Of a DNA stretch of 64,000 nucleotides, positions 37,568-51,100 are shown in pieces (positions within the stretch are counted from its first letter, which is position 1; every line of letters starts with the position of its first letter). The DNA comes from Paramacrobiotus metropolitanus (taxonomy: Eukaryota; Tardigrada; Eutardigrada; Parachela; Macrobiotidae). The notes under the pieces were generated by a model, which worked only from the letters and a program-made list of their open reading frames with translations, was not told the origin of the DNA and did not search any database. The position numbers and the translations under genes are program-made. Location of the stretch: the NCBI RefSeq assembly GCF_019649055.1, contig NW_026570269.1, positions 372,001 through 436,000 on the forward strand. Direction: 5' to 3'.

Positions 37568-38681
37568 CAGCCCTGGGCAGCCAAGTTGGGGCAGTTTCTT
37601 CCAAAAATCACTACGTGTCTGCTGTTAATAAATAATTAAATATTTATTTTTTACATTATTGCCGAAGGTGTCCGGCATCTTTTGAACTGTAGGTATCCAT
37701 GTTTAGAACGTGCATGAAATCGCAGTGAGCTGAAAACTGAGGCAGACCAGCAGCAAAATACCGCTAAACTCGTATGCAGTGACGGTTCTCCTCGCACTTA
37801 AAATTTTTTTTTAAATTCCACTAAGGCCATAGTGTTAAGATGATAAACCATAGTTGTTCACCATCCAATTCTACTAAGGGAGGTGCATGACAACAGTCGA
37901 TTTCAGTCAAGCCTCAATGACCTTTGCAGTGCGTCGGCGAGCACTGCTAAAATGAAGCATGACCTTATTTCCAAGCTCGTCGCGCACCCGCAGAATGCCA
38001 GAGAAGACCGTTTTTCTTAAAATCTCACTCCCAGAGCATTAAGCGTCAGTTTCAGGTTTTTAATCCACGTAACAAGCCGAAGACAGTCGGCTCAACCAAC
38101 CGTCAACAGCCACCATAACTTTTTGTCGCAACAGCTTTGCTGTTTTTTTCTTCCACTCTTCTGGAACTCCCACCTCCCCGTCTATGAGGCGGGTATTCCT
38201 TTGCACATGAAAATCAACTAACAGGGCCTACAACTTATGCACTGAAAGTAATAGTTTTAGGTTATTTCAATCTGTGCGCCAGGCAACCACAATCTTCGGT
38301 AGGCCGTTTTTAACATACAAGTCAATGGGCGATGCCCCTTGTTGCAACGCTAAGCCCACCACTGATCACGCAAAATTTTTGTTCTCTCCCGTGGCAAATA
38401 CCTTTGGGGTTACCCAAGAGTTAGCAGAAAACCTCACACGAAAATATGAACTGGGGAATTTATTAGAGCGGCAGATGTAAGCATCCCAAAAAGGACTGCT
38501 ACCTCTCCCCCTAAATCAACGCTCGGCTCGTTACTGAGCGATCAAAAAAGTCCAATTTTAGTATTTCTGGATTTGCGATAAAAAGTTACACGGGATAAGT
38601 CTAAATATAAGAACAGAACAAGGCCTACAAATATTTGCCGGTTGTTTTACAAAAGTGCCCCAACTTGGCTGCCCAGGGCTG
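37568..38681. mobile_element. Non-autonomous DNA transposon with perfect 26-bp TIRs
   Basis: The terminal inverted repeats (37568-37593 and 38656-38681) are identical over 26 bases, beginning CAGCCCTGGGCAGCC. Each end is flanked by TA (37566-37567 and 38682-38683), the target duplication of the Tc1/mariner/pogo superfamily. A CAG start to the TIR is also usual for pogo/Tigger elements. The 1.1 kb interior has only one open stretch, at 38274-38480, which I cannot recognise as a transposase. Perfect TIRs suggest recent movement. The insertion lies in a gene-free stretch. Confidence 0.85.
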
Positions 38682-39263
38682 TAGTTACGAGTTACGACAT
38701 TGCGACTGTGATATTCCTGTCATAAAGTAGAACATACACAGGCTGCCAGGTTATTTTGGAAGCATAACGTCAAGGACACCGGAGGACGCTTGGTTTCCGA
38801 ACGATAAATTCCGACAAGTAGTTGATGGTGGAAGTAAGTATACAATCTCCCCAAAACAACTGTTGAAAAAACCCACGTAAATACCTTCAAGTGGCCACCT
38901 ATGTTAAGTCAATGGGCGACATACCTTAAAGTGGCCAGGGTGTGGCCCCAGAACCGATTTTCTTCCGGTTTTTTGGTACAGCATGTTCAGCTCAACTTGT
39001 TCTTTACAGAGTACTTAAAATTGTTAAATCGGTTGTACCGTTCTTTCGTTATTTATGTTGCAAAAAACCCGAGACAAAACGCTTAAGCCGCGCCCCGAGA
39101 GCCACTACACTACGCCAGCTTATTTCACTCATTAATCACGTATGTGCGGCTGCAGCGAGCACTCAAACTTGTTTTCCTACAGAGTTATTTTATGCGTTCA
39201 CACTTCACAGTGCGTCAGTGTGTTGAGAATTGTGAGAGTAACAAGCGAAAACAAAGCAGCACA

Positions 39264-39389
39264 ATGGAAAAACGCATTCTACAAGCTTGCGCTGATGTAA
39301 AAGAGAACGGTGTTTCTGTCAGCGAAGCCGCGAAAATCCACGCCATCCCGCGAACAACTCTGCGCAAACGTCTTGAAACCCCATGCTAA
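39264..39389 (+). pseudogene. Pipsqueak/HTH transposase N-terminal fragment (pogo-like)
   Basis: A 41-codon frame starts MEKRILQACADVKENGVSVS and continues EAAKIHAIPRTTLRKRLETP, then stops. This is the helix-turn-helix psq fold found at the N-terminus of pogo/Tigger and jerky-type transposases (SVSEAAKIHAIPRTTLRKRL is the recognition part). No CENPB DNA-binding half or DDE catalytic domain follows, so it is a fragment. It lies 0.6 kb right of the TA-flanked TIR element and may come from a related autonomous copy. A domesticated host psq gene with a missing remainder is less likely. Confidence 0.6.
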
Positions 39390-40461
39390 ACCCGCACGGT
39401 GGAAGCAGCTGTTTTCGAAATTCGATGAAGAAGTAATATATGTATATATATATACAAGAAACAGCCTCGGCTTCGCCTCCGCGTTTCTTGTGGTCTAAAG
39501 TCTACGGCCGGTTTATTTAAATGATTTCGATCAGCTATTTAGTTAACACCTTATTCCTTCAGCGAAACGAAATGGTCCGAAAATAGCGCTAAAACGCAGA
39601 TAAGATAAAACGTGAATTTATGGCTTTTGTGCACTCAGATGCAGTCCCTTTGACTCAGCAGGAAGTTTTTGTTAACTTTCCTTCCCGACTCTGAGACTAC
39701 CAGATACTAAATTTTACCTAGAGAATGCTTGCAGTGGTACTTCGGTCACTCGTTTACCTAACGGGCTCAGTGAATGTAATACCGCGCCGGTCTTTTGAAT
39801 ATGGGCATTCAGATTATGGAAATGTTTTCTGCGGATTCTGTACGGGAATGTTGGGTTCGTGTACTCGTATCCCTTTTCATTTTTTGTGGTAATAAAAAAC
39901 CTAGAATACAGATACCGTATTATTATTCCGTATTATACGGAATAATTTAAGGACTGGTATAAGCTGATTAATTATTACTCACTGTCCTTAGTTTTGCTCG
40001 GACTGTAACGAAAGGTCAGCCCGTTTGAACGATTTCTTTTGGTCGCAGTCACAGCTAAACGGCTTTTAACGAGCGGTCTTATCCTTAAGTCATGTTTTCG
40101 AAGCCATCCACTAGCAGCATCGTCTGTGTTACTGCTAATTGGCTTTTTAAATTTTGTAGGAGTTACAGTGAAACCTTTTTAATTTGTTGATCTAAAAAAG
40201 TACGGCCAGTTTAAATTAACTGATTTTGTGCACTATGCAACCGGACTTTGAATTTGTTTTCAAGGTCACCTTGAGCTTTCAGCTCTACCGGCACCGGCGT
40301 TTGTGAACGGGAGCCGGAGCGGATAATTACCAAAACAAAATGCATGTGACACAGTTTCCAGACATGCTGAATCGAATGGCGTTAGCAGTTTTTCGATTAA
40401 TTTTTTGATTTGTTCTGACCAGATCGTACGGGGTTTTCCGTTGTAATATAGATCTTTACCT

Positions 40462-40596
<135 letters not shown>

Positions 40597-41409
40597 GTGT
40601 ATATATTATATACTGGTTATATAGTATATCGATTAAGTTGTATCTGGTTATATCTGTTAATTATGTGTAATAATGCACAGAAAGACTGGCATTTTGCATT
40701 AGTTAGTTGCATTACATTTACTTCTATACGATCGTATGCATGTACTGTCCATAAATCTCGTATCCATGTCCTATCGTAATTACCAGTGGAATTTTACAAT
40801 AATTACAGTACTGTACATCTTGCTGTAGCGCTCTACAACAGGAATTGCACTCATACAATCATTACAAGATTACTTTTTTATTTTGTTGACTACACTCAAC
40901 ATATGCAAAACTTTTGCTTTGGAATTAAAGAGCTGCATTCGACACTGGTGATCAAATAAAAACCAGTGAGCATAAGTGAGAGGGAAAGGAAGAACTGTAC
41001 GGCGGATGGTCAGTCGGGTGTGGGATTATGTGTTTCCCAAGCGAAAGAAAACAAACGGAATCCCTAAATTGTACGGATCTTGTATGTTACAAACTTACAC
41101 CAGACAATTCCCAGATAAAATACCTTTTGCACAAGTCACAAAATACTTTTAACACAGTTAAGTGCGTAAATGACTGTTCTACAAACTACTTTCCTGCACA
41201 GTGCACATACAAGCAGCTCTATCAATACAGACTGCACATACAGTCATCCCAATTCCAGCGGCAAGGAATGCTAGCAGTGCCACGTTAACCACTCTACAAA
41301 ATACAAATCACAAGCGTTTTTTAACAAAAGACTCAAACAACAAATCAAATAACCAGACACTGAAGCCCAAAAATTCTTCGCAATTTGCAGACTTGTTTCC
41401 GCGGATGCC

Positions 41410-42222
41410 TTATTTCGGGTTGGGGATGGGCAGTTTGACCTCCATTTTGTGGGCCATCACTTCCTCCGCCACCCGTTTACTAGACACGACATACTCCAAC
41501 CCGTGAGATCCGGTTGATGAATAGTTGGAGATGAAGGGCAACTCCAACAGCTTCGGATCAAATCCATGGAACAAGTACATATCACAGGTGACGACGTGCG
41601 ACTGTCCATCGGAATCGCTCTCGCTGCTGGTGTCGGGATCTCTGGGCAGCAGTTCAACCTGCACCGGGCGGCGTTCATAATAATGCGGATGGCATTCCAG
41701 CTCATCCAGGCGACTGAGTGTGCTCTCCGTTACCAGGTACACTTCGCCGTGAATTCTCTAAAACGTTGAGGACAAAAAGAAACTGATAAATTTGGCAATG
41801 AATTAAACAAGTTCAAACCACGAGAGAGTCCCGATACCCATGTTATGACCAAGCAAGAGTTGTTGTCGCAGCAAAACACATGAAATTTTTGCGACGAAGT
41901 TGCAGAATGACTTCAGAATTTCACTGAGCTGAGTTGGTTATACATTATCCGCATAATTATTTGCCCGTAATGGCGTAATCCAGTCAACAATTGGAAAAAA
42001 TTATCAAAAACCTTCAGCACTTACATGGCCATTATGAGGTTTATCCAGAACAAATGGGATATTATACCGTGTGGCGATAACCATGGGATAATATTCGATT
42101 GTCAAGGCATTCCCTACGAACGCTGTATTTGAATCCACATATCCTTTATCCAGCAGAACATGGTGATTGGGTTCATTGGACTTCAGCGTCCCATAGACGA
42201 AAATGTAATGGCGACGTGACAT
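41410..42222 (-). CDS. GGACT: Gamma-glutamylaminecyclotransferase-like (AIG2/GGCT fold)
   Basis: Enzyme that releases 5-oxoproline from gamma-glutamyl amines, notably gamma-glutamyl-epsilon-lysine left over from degraded transglutaminase cross-links; cytosolic. Two exons (42222-42025 and 41757-41410) join in phase 0 into 181 aa. Family motifs in order: the substrate-loop signature FVYGTLKSNEPNHHVLL near the N-terminus, AFVGNALTIEYYPMVIA, YNIPFVLDKPHNGH, IHGEVYLVTE, and LDELECHPHYYERRPVQV, whose Glu after LDEL is at the catalytic position. I chose the ATG before SRRHYIF because it places YGTL at the usual distance from the N-terminus, although the frame is open further upstream. A Ser/Asp-rich insertion (SSESDSDGQSH) lies in the C-terminal half. 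The gene is divergent to the FBF1-like gene. Confidence 0.88.
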
Positions 42223-43898
42223 AATTCTGGAAGAGACACAAAAGTAGCGTGCGACAGTTAATGTAAGTGAGTATATTCCGAACTGACACCTCTGCGAAAA
42301 TGCAAAATCGCTACGTACTCGACAGTCGACACAAGCTACTGTAGGCCGTAGGGATAAAATTGCAAAGCCACTCGTAGGGTGTAGGGTTTTGCCCAACTTA
42401 TGATCAATAACAAGATATTATGCACTGAAGGCGTAACCGAAGGCGTTCGCGCACTAGGAGATAACTGGATGAATTTGTGTCCCTCATCCGTGGAACAGTT
42501 TCCCATGGGAGAACTGGGTTTCTAATAGAATGGCTGGATTAAGTGAGCACTTTAATTTACAGTCGTCAGGAACGAAAGCAGTTTACTGTTTATACTTTAG
42601 CCATAGAGCTAATAATGTACGAATGTACAGTATTATAAAGTACAGTACTGCATAGTCGCCATAGTGCATATCGCTGCACCTTTACAATCGAGGTCTCCAT
42701 CCAAGGCGGATGGATGGTAAACGATGGCTTTGAAGCTTTCTGATTGCTAGCAAATGATGAAATCGTTTTCATTCAACTTACAGGTTACAATGTTAAGAAA
42801 TGATGACATTCAGAAAGAAATTTTCTCAAAGAAAATAAATTAATATAAATTTTTTCAAAAATGTATATTAGTACAAAAATAGGTTTAAGCGAGAACTGTA
42901 ATCAGAATTATAGTAACAGACGCCAGAAATTAGCGTACGAGTACTATACAGTCTATACAGTTAGCAGAAAGACAGAAAGTAAGTACTGTAGTCTTTCACC
43001 TTTTCAGCGTTAGAGTTACTGTCATTGTTATCATTGTTATTTCTTAACGCAGTTACACAGTAATCCAACTTTTGAATTACGAGAAATTTCATTTGCCAGA
43101 TTTCTTTTGGCTGTTCAATGCATGCGTGCAATTTATTTACGTGCATTTTGTTATTCGCAATGTTTTCGAAGTGTTTTCAAACTAATCCACTATCTAACAA
43201 TATATGCGCGAGTAACTGACCGTGTCCCAAATTCCCGGCAATTATCTACGTTATATGGTTATTAAAACAGCATTCCTTACCGGTCAGGTACATACGATTA
43301 TGAACCAGTAATCGCCGAACTGTAGCATGTCGATTGTCTGTTCAATGCATAAAGCAAGCATTTTGTTAACTTTGCTTAATTGATTTACTAAGAATTCGTT
43401 GCACTTTGCTGTACACATTGCTTCAGTTACTTCACTGGCTTTTGAAATTTGTTTGTTCTGGCTTAGTAAATTAAAAAAAAAACTGTTGGAAGTACACCTA
43501 GCTGTCCTGAATCTATATATAGTGCTTCCCAACGCTAAGCCTTTAATATGTTGCACTCTGTACATACATTGTACAATTCTAGCACACCTGTACAATATAC
43601 GCATGCAGTCAGGGCATCGATTAGTTTCCCAATATTTTCCGCACAGCATAATTATTACGCCCGAATTACCAGCAAATCTATCAGGGCTTGTAATTTCGTA
43701 CTTTCCTGTGTGAGATTCAGTTTTACTTAAATAATAGATTATCATTTGGGAGCTTCGGCTGTTTCGTCACTGCTGATTCTAAAACGTGACGGCAAAACTT
43801 CTTTTTGAATACGTTTGGTGGCTTAGCCAGCGTTAAGCAGAACTGTACTTTTATTACTCTACTTCATGGTGTAGGAGCGGTCCCATAACCCGAGCAAG
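42223..43898. other. Divergent intergenic region
   Basis: About 1.7 kb between the start of the GGACT gene (minus) and the first exon of the FBF1-like gene (plus); it must hold both promoters. A minus-strand 153-codon frame at 43284-43745 has no coding character that I can support. A short coding-looking stretch at 42447-42524 remains unexplained. Confidence 0.45.
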
Positions 43899-46800
43899 AT
43901 GAGCTTCTCCAGCAGAATTGTAAGTGATGCAACTAATGACTGAATAAAAACCGTAGAAGTACTGGTGGACCGCTACTTCGAATTCCTGTAGGGTGACCTT
44001 ACGCAAGAAAACGTTGTACGTTGATTTATGTAAATCCTAATTTTTCTTGATACCGTGCTCGGGCTGGTGCATTAACCTGACTTAACATGAAATTCAGACT
44101 TTTGCAAATACAGTAGGAAGTACGCCGCCCCTTCAGTTTTTATCATTAATATAATGCATATAATGTATTATGTATTAATATAATGCATAATGCTATACAT
44201 GCGATTTGCGTTTTAGGAGCTTGATGAATTTGATGAGATGGCTTTCGGCCTGGGATCCCAGACCAACACTTCTTCTGCCGGTCGGCAGTCATCCGTGGAG
44301 GATCCTATCAGTCTCTTAAACAGCCGCGAACCTCCGCCACTGCGCTTTCCGGGAGTCCGTCCCGCTCCCGCGCCGGTCAGTTCGACCAAGATCCCTTTGG
44401 ATGGATTGTTTTCCGACGAAGACGAAGATAACCTCTTTCCTTCCTTCACAAACACAACCACCCGGCGACCATCCACGCCCAACAAACCAGTGTCTTCGAT
44501 GGAGGACACGGCCGCGCTACCACGAGAAATGTCTATCAGTAGCCGCCTCGGCTTGGGAGACGACGAGGATAATGCGCCCACACGCCCGGTCACGGCGGCC
44601 AGCTCGGTCCCGCGGCCACCTTCGCCTGCGGCCACTCCGGCCAGTAATCGTCCGGTTACCGCTGCGTCTAGTGTCGGTGGTCTGGGCATACGGACGAACA
44701 GCGACACCGCTCAGGCGGCGGTTCCATTACCCAGGGCTACAGTGCCTGATAGCACGGACAGTACGACGAATAATCGCGGGCCGGCGAGGAGTACGTTGTT
44801 CCGGAATTTGGCGACGCCACCGTGGGAAAGAAGCACTGCATCAAATACGGCAATCGCACCGATAGCCACGAGTGCCCCTGCGCCGGCCCCATCCGTCGCT
44901 ACGAACGCCGCTGTCACTGTTCCCGTCCCACCAGCCGTACATTCGTCGATGGATGCTGCTCTGAATGATAGAGCTGTAAGAAAAAACATTGATACTTTGT
45001 ACATATACTGTAGTATTACGGTGAAGAGATAGAAGTCCTGTCTTGAAGCACAGCTTATAAATTCTAACAGACAGTGTTACAGTTATTAGAAGTAGTTTAT
45101 TAAGTTATCGGTCTAACACCAAGAATACTACGAGTAGTACGAGTATAATTAACTGTAAAGTCATCGTATCAAAGTAAATTATTTGACATATAAATATTAG
45201 TCGTATGGCCGCACCGGCTTTAGGCAGTTACTTTCTCTTTAATTGTGCCTACATGTAAAACTCTACGGGACCAGGATTCTCGAAATGTGAGAAAAGTAAT
45301 GTTTATTTAGTTTGTAACAGCAAAACATTTTACAATAATTATGATAGTAGGGCCATGTATGGCAGTACTAGACAATATGAACCTGCTGCAAAATGGATTA
45401 TGCAGTAACCTGCATAATGCATTGTGAAATTAATATCGCTTTCTCCAGGAAGCGGAAAGGTTACGAAGAAGTATGATATTCGGCGGTTCCGGCATGATGT
45501 CAACGCCTTCAGCACAACCAGTGGCCTCCGTAGAGCCTAATGCACACACTGCGTTTCCGGCTCCCGGACATCCGTTGACGTCCCAAGTGGACACGTCCAC
45601 CAACCAGATGGTCGGCAAATTGATCCGGGACATCAACACAGCTGAAAGCGAAGATCACAAACGTGTTGCCAGTCATCACGAGTTTATTCGCCAGCAGACG
45701 CAGCACGCCGCACAACTGCAGCAGCAACAAGCGGAAGAATTTTTGAAGCAGTATTTATCCGAAAACCGCCGGCAGCTAGATATCCATTTGCAACGCCTCC
45801 GAACGGGACTTCCTCTGAATGCAGCAGTTGCCGGCGAGAGTGGAGTCGATTTGGAATCAAACAGAGTAAATTTGGATAACCTCGGTACGGTTTTGCTTCT
45901 GCTGTTTCATTTTTAGCAATTTATGATTTGTTTGACAAAAAGGATACAGTACTGAATGCTGCTGTATCAGTTTTGTTTGATAAAATACGTACAAGTATTT
46001 ACAGACTGTACATGCAGATTGCCAATAATTACTTTATTTACCTACGCTCTGCGCATGTGAGTACTTACTTATTCGCAATGAATGAATGCACTTTCATTGC
46101 GCTACAACGTTAACTGAATTCATTTTGCATAGATTGGCTTAAAAAAACAGTTTGGGCGAATTATTGTTGCAGAGAAAAAAGTAGATATACTGGAGAAGCG
46201 ACTTCAGGATCGCGAAGAGCATCTGCGCCGTTATGCTGATCAGACAATGACTTTAGAGCAGCAACATTGGGAGGAAATGCGACAAATTCGTGAAAAACAC
46301 GAAGAAGCGATGCAACGGATGTTGCAAACACAGTTTGAATACGTTACCAATATGCAGAACAACCACGAAAATGTTCGATCACAATATACCGAAGCCATTC
46401 ATTCCTTACGAGACGCACTGTCGGCAAAAAGCGGAATCGATGCAGTAAGGTCAACCGTGGAGCAATCGGCGCACGATTTCGCATTGTGGCGTACTGAACT
46501 TGAACACAAACATGAAGTGGCTATGCGCGAGAAGGACCACCAGTTACAAGTTCGTGACAATCAGTTAAAAGGTAATCAGTTTTCAGAATTATGCAAACTG
46601 TGATCAGATGATGAGACATTTCGTGCATCCGTTGATTACGCTAAAAAAGTATGCTTCAGTACTGCTATCTGAAAAAATTCAAAAATACTTATACTGTTTA
46701 GTCTATGTTTTGATAGATTTGGCCAATTTAATTGAGCGGCAAAACCAATCTTTCAAACTGGAACGCGAGTCAATGCAGAAACGTATCGACGAAGATTCCA

Positions 46801-47660
46801 AACGATTGCTCAAACGAGAAGCCGAACTGGAAGAGCAAGCTTATGCTCTGCAACGCGATCGCTCTGAATTTGATAGCGAGCGTAACAAAATTCGCAACCA
46901 GCATACAAAAGAAATACAGCGTCTAGAAAAGCGCATGGAAGAAGTACTGCAGGACAAACAAGCCGCGTTGGAAAATTTGGCCGAAGAACGGCACATCCTT
47001 GATTCTGACAAGAGAAGACTTGCCGACACCATTCGTTCAATTGAGGACAAATATGCCCTAGAGCTGAAGAAAAAGCAGTTGAACCTCGAATCCACCATGG
47101 AAGCGGTGTCAGCTGAGAAGAAGCTCTGGGAGGAGAAACACCAGAATTTAGATAAGGAAATTGCGGCTGTCCGTCTAGAACGAGAAAGGCTGGACCGCGA
47201 CAAGACTGAACTGCAAGAGCGGAAACATCGTCTAGAACGCGCCATCGATGACCTTTCCAAAAGGGAGTCAGCAGCAGAAGACACCCTAATGCGAGCCAAT
47301 AGAGCAAAACAAGAAGGCGAGCGTGCGTTTAACGAAGCAAAATTCATGGATGAAGAACACAAAATGCGGGTGACGAAACTTAATGGATTTCTGGAGCAAC
47401 TGCGCGATCGGGAGATGAATCTGATGCGGCAGGCCGTAGAGACCAGCGTCGTAGGGCAGCGGCGGGCGAATACAGCGCTGAATTTGCTTCCGTATCGGTT
47501 GGGTATTGCTGGTGCTGGAATGAGTTCAAGCGGAGTAAGAGTGCAGCTGCTGCCAAATCCCGCAAAAGACGACCAGGAAGCACAACGTCACTGGCAGGAA
47601 GAGAAGGAATATATTGATGCCCTCAGAGGAGCACCGTGGAATTCGAAAAGAAATTCGTAG
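43899..47660 (+). CDS. FBF1: Fas-binding factor 1-like coiled-coil protein
   Basis: FBF1 is a distal-appendage/transition-zone protein of centrioles, needed for ciliary gating; it also acts at epithelial junctions. Exons 43899-43919, 44217-44975, 45449-45884, 46173-46571 and 46717-47660 join in phase (852 aa, versus about 1130 in human). The N-terminal third is disordered: an acidic start (ELDEFDEMAFGLGSQ), LPLDGLF-type patches such as KIPLDGLFSDEDEDNLFPS, then Pro/Ala/Ser/Thr-rich sequence. From about residue 300 to near the end it is a long coiled coil rich in Glu, Arg, Lys, Gln. The ending HWQEEKEYIDALRGAPWN resembles the conserved FBF1 C-terminus (EYLE..FLETLK..YN). The very short first exon (MSFSSRI) is the least secure. 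AATAAA is at 47791. Another centrosomal coiled-coil protein remains possible, but the terminal motif favours FBF1. Confidence 0.72.
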
Positions 47661-48163
47661 GCACTAGGCAGCGAATTTACTAGTGTACGAGTAATCAGAT
47701 TTGTGACTCGAGCATCATGTTTGGTGCTTGATGGTGATCGCCTGACCGGTAAGAATCTTTCCGCTTCTGCTTCTTTAGACATACTGCTTTAATAAAATTA
47801 CGAGAAAAGAAATTCGGACAACGACAATATTATTTATCAGTAAATACTAACTGCGATAAATCCACACAAAAGAAGTAATACCGGTAGATTCATAACCGTC
47901 AACTGGTTGTTATTTGAAGTATCAGTTCCAAAATAACATTCGCAAAAAAATCAACAAAATATTTTATAGTGGCAGCACTTTCCATAACGACGGAATTAAC
48001 AGTACGACAAAATCCCCAAATGGGGGAAAAACGAAGAAAACCAGCATAAAAGAGGCAAAAGTGATTCCTACAGCATGCAGAACAATTATACGTGGTAATA
48101 AAAAAGCCAGTTATACACGGGCATAACCGATCATAAGCCCTAATCCGCAACCGCCGTCCAGTC
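47661..48163. other. Convergent 3' ends
   Basis: A 0.5 kb stretch between two convergent stop codons, FBF1-like (plus) and SETDB-like (minus). AATAAA at 47791-47796 serves the plus-strand gene. No other element is visible. Confidence 0.6.
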
Positions 48164-51100
48164 TCAAAGCATAAATTTGCGGCAGTTGGCTGCTCCACAC
48201 ATGCACTTAATCTGCCGACCATCAATACTGTGCGGCGTGTAGGCATAATCCCAGCACAACTCATCCCCAGCCTTCACATCTTTCTTGGTAAAAAACCCAA
48301 TGTGATAGACGCGCGAGCTGAACATCTCCCGATGGATATTTTGCGCAAAGAGATTTGGGTCGCAACTATGATTAAAGAAACGCGACACATTTCCAAACTG
48401 CCGCCCATCAATGTTGCACATATTCTCTTCGTCAGCAATGGGTGCGGCCGCGGTGGTACTGATGGATCCATCTGGATTAGTGACATGAGAGCGGTCGACG
48501 GTCTTCTCATAGTCCAGAGCCACCAGGTATTTGTCGTTGTTCTCCGAGATTTCTTGGTCAGTGATGATCTTTCCAAGGTAAAATCCCATGAATGTTCCGA
48601 TAGGAATGTCACACAGCGCTCGGACGCCCCAGCCTTTAGTCGGATAATAATACAGCAGCACGGGAAACTGTACAGTGCTTGTCGTCACACGGTTGCCGCA
48701 ATTAGGTCCGCATTTGCAGTGATCATTGCACTCCACAATACTGTAAGAGAAGCCAAATTAACAGATCATTTCCGCATTGCTGGTGGTAGTGCTGACACTT
48801 GTCAGTACTGCTAGTGGTACTCGTGCCGCTACAATATGCACGATAATTCGTGACATCTGCAATTTTACAAAGAAAACAGAACAAGGACTTAAATGATTAA
48901 CAATGAATTCACAACTTTAAAACAGGATTTACCGACCATAAAGGTCTTGATGTAAGTAAACCGAGGTAATTCAAATAAAATTCATGAAAGCTAAACTCTT
49001 TTCAAGCTGCTTATCTTTCTGCAGGTAGAAACTTACTAAAGAGATCGTTCAGGCAGCCGCGAAGACTTATAACCGTAGTCGTCTTCCACCAAAGATATGC
49101 AAAAGCATCCCGGACCGCACACGCCCTGACAATCACATCCCTGCGAACGCTCGGTGATGCTCAATCGCTCCATCAGCTTAACCACCGCTTCGGATTTGAC
49201 ACACTTTTTACTATAATTAAATGTGTCCGGGAGTTTATCAGAAAAACAGTTAATCAACGGGATTTTGGCTGGCAGAAGCTGTTTATCCGCGATGTCTTCT
49301 CGGTACTTTTTAACCTGCGAGAAAGAATAGACGTTACGATATCTCTTGTAAATCTCATTTCCGACCGGAAAAAGTAAATCAGAATGCGAAGATATATCTT
49401 GAGAATTTTGCACCGAAAGAATAATTAAAATCACAAACAGCTTTCCACGAATCAACGTGATAAAGTAATTAGCAGCTGTTCAAATCATTGTTGAAGTCTT
49501 AATTGTAAATTCGGCCGGCGGCCCGGCGCATTATGACATCCGACCGAACTTACCATGCTTTTAGTAACCACAAACTTCCGCGTGATATCCACATCGGAAC
49601 GAAAGGAAAAAAGCGTCATGGATAGAATGGACTTGACAGTGACCAGATAATCGCTCAGCTTGGCTTCACTACGAATCAGCACACCACAGGGACTGTAATA
49701 CACCATCTTGTAATTAATCCGATCTTCACGGATATCATTTTTAGATCGGCGGGCTTTAATCGTGGTTCTGGTCCAGCCAAACAGCAACGGGATAACCAGC
49801 GGTGAATGGACAACTTTGGCATATTCCATCAGGCCGCGGTGTGACTCTTTGAATAAACACGCGGAAGAGCATTCATGAGCATGATGGGCAGCTCGCTCGT
49901 AGGTTGGATACCTGTAAAAAGATAAGTATACTTCTATTTAGAAATACTGATTTCCGACTGATTCATGCTTAATGCTACAGCAGAAACTGTACAGAAGAAA
50001 GTAAGCGCAAAAATGGATATCCACACTTGAGACCAATAAGCTGCCCAGGCCGGAAAACTGTTTACCCATCCATTATTCTAACGATCGAGTATGCCTAAAA
50101 TAAAACCACCATCTCACATTACAAATAAAATCTTTTATCTAGTAATAATCGGTTAACAAACGACAAACACTGAAAAAGAAACAAACCATAACCGTAATAT
50201 TAGTGTAAAACAAAAATTATTATGTCCTTATCGACATTTATGCAGTGCGATCACAAAGGTGAGACTGGCCAAGTTGTCCAGTACGTACCGGTAACCTGTA
50301 TTCATTTGATGCGAAATGTGCTAAGCAATCACTGATTAGCCTGAATTTCTTATTAAAGTGTACAGTATCTCGCGACATCCTTCGCTAATGCAAAACTTCT
50401 CCTTTTGATAATTTGAGGATAAAATACTTGCATAGTTTATTGACAAGCGCATTCTGCGGTTTTACTTTCGTTTACTGAAATCGTGAACGCCGTTTGCAAT
50501 TTGTTAGCCTTCCGCAGAAGTTTTACGCGTACGTAGTGCTGCCTGCCACAAGAGCTATTAACTTGATCCTTCGTGGTTCTTTATGGGGAAAAGATGAGTC
50601 GTCTTCATGATTTCATATGAAATTAGTGTCGCCGCCATCTGTTACGCAGGACACAGACGAACTGATCCCCAAATTTTTAAAAACTAAGGAAAATGGTTAC
50701 CTCAATAACAATGCACTATGCATTCCAAACAAAAGTCGCAAATGCATTTTCGTATCGAAAACTAATTTGAAACCATAATACAAGTATCTATCAGAACGCA
50801 TTCAGTGACTGAACTGCTTTCACATAGCAGAATACCATCGAGACACGATATTACGTACTGTAACATGGCTACACTTAATCGGTGCGTTTTGAAACTGCAA
50901 CTTCACATCGAAGCAAGTTGTGTCCTACAGATTCCTGAACTTAAACCTGGATTCTTTGCTCCTGTTTTTCAACCAAAATGGTGTCTAGCCCGAACACAAT
51001 GCATAGCAGTTAGCAATACAACCGATTAACTGCTATTTTACGTAAGACAAATTAAAAATATACTATATACCAAAAAAGATAAAAGCGAAGGCACCGCATT

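Noticed and set aside
43284-43745. 153-codon minus-strand ORF
   Set aside because: No recognisable motif and no flanking splice sites with consistent phase; lies in the divergent promoter region.
44213-44707. 164-codon minus-strand ORF
   Set aside because: Antisense shadow of the second exon of the FBF1-like gene, whose GC-rich coding sequence keeps other frames open.
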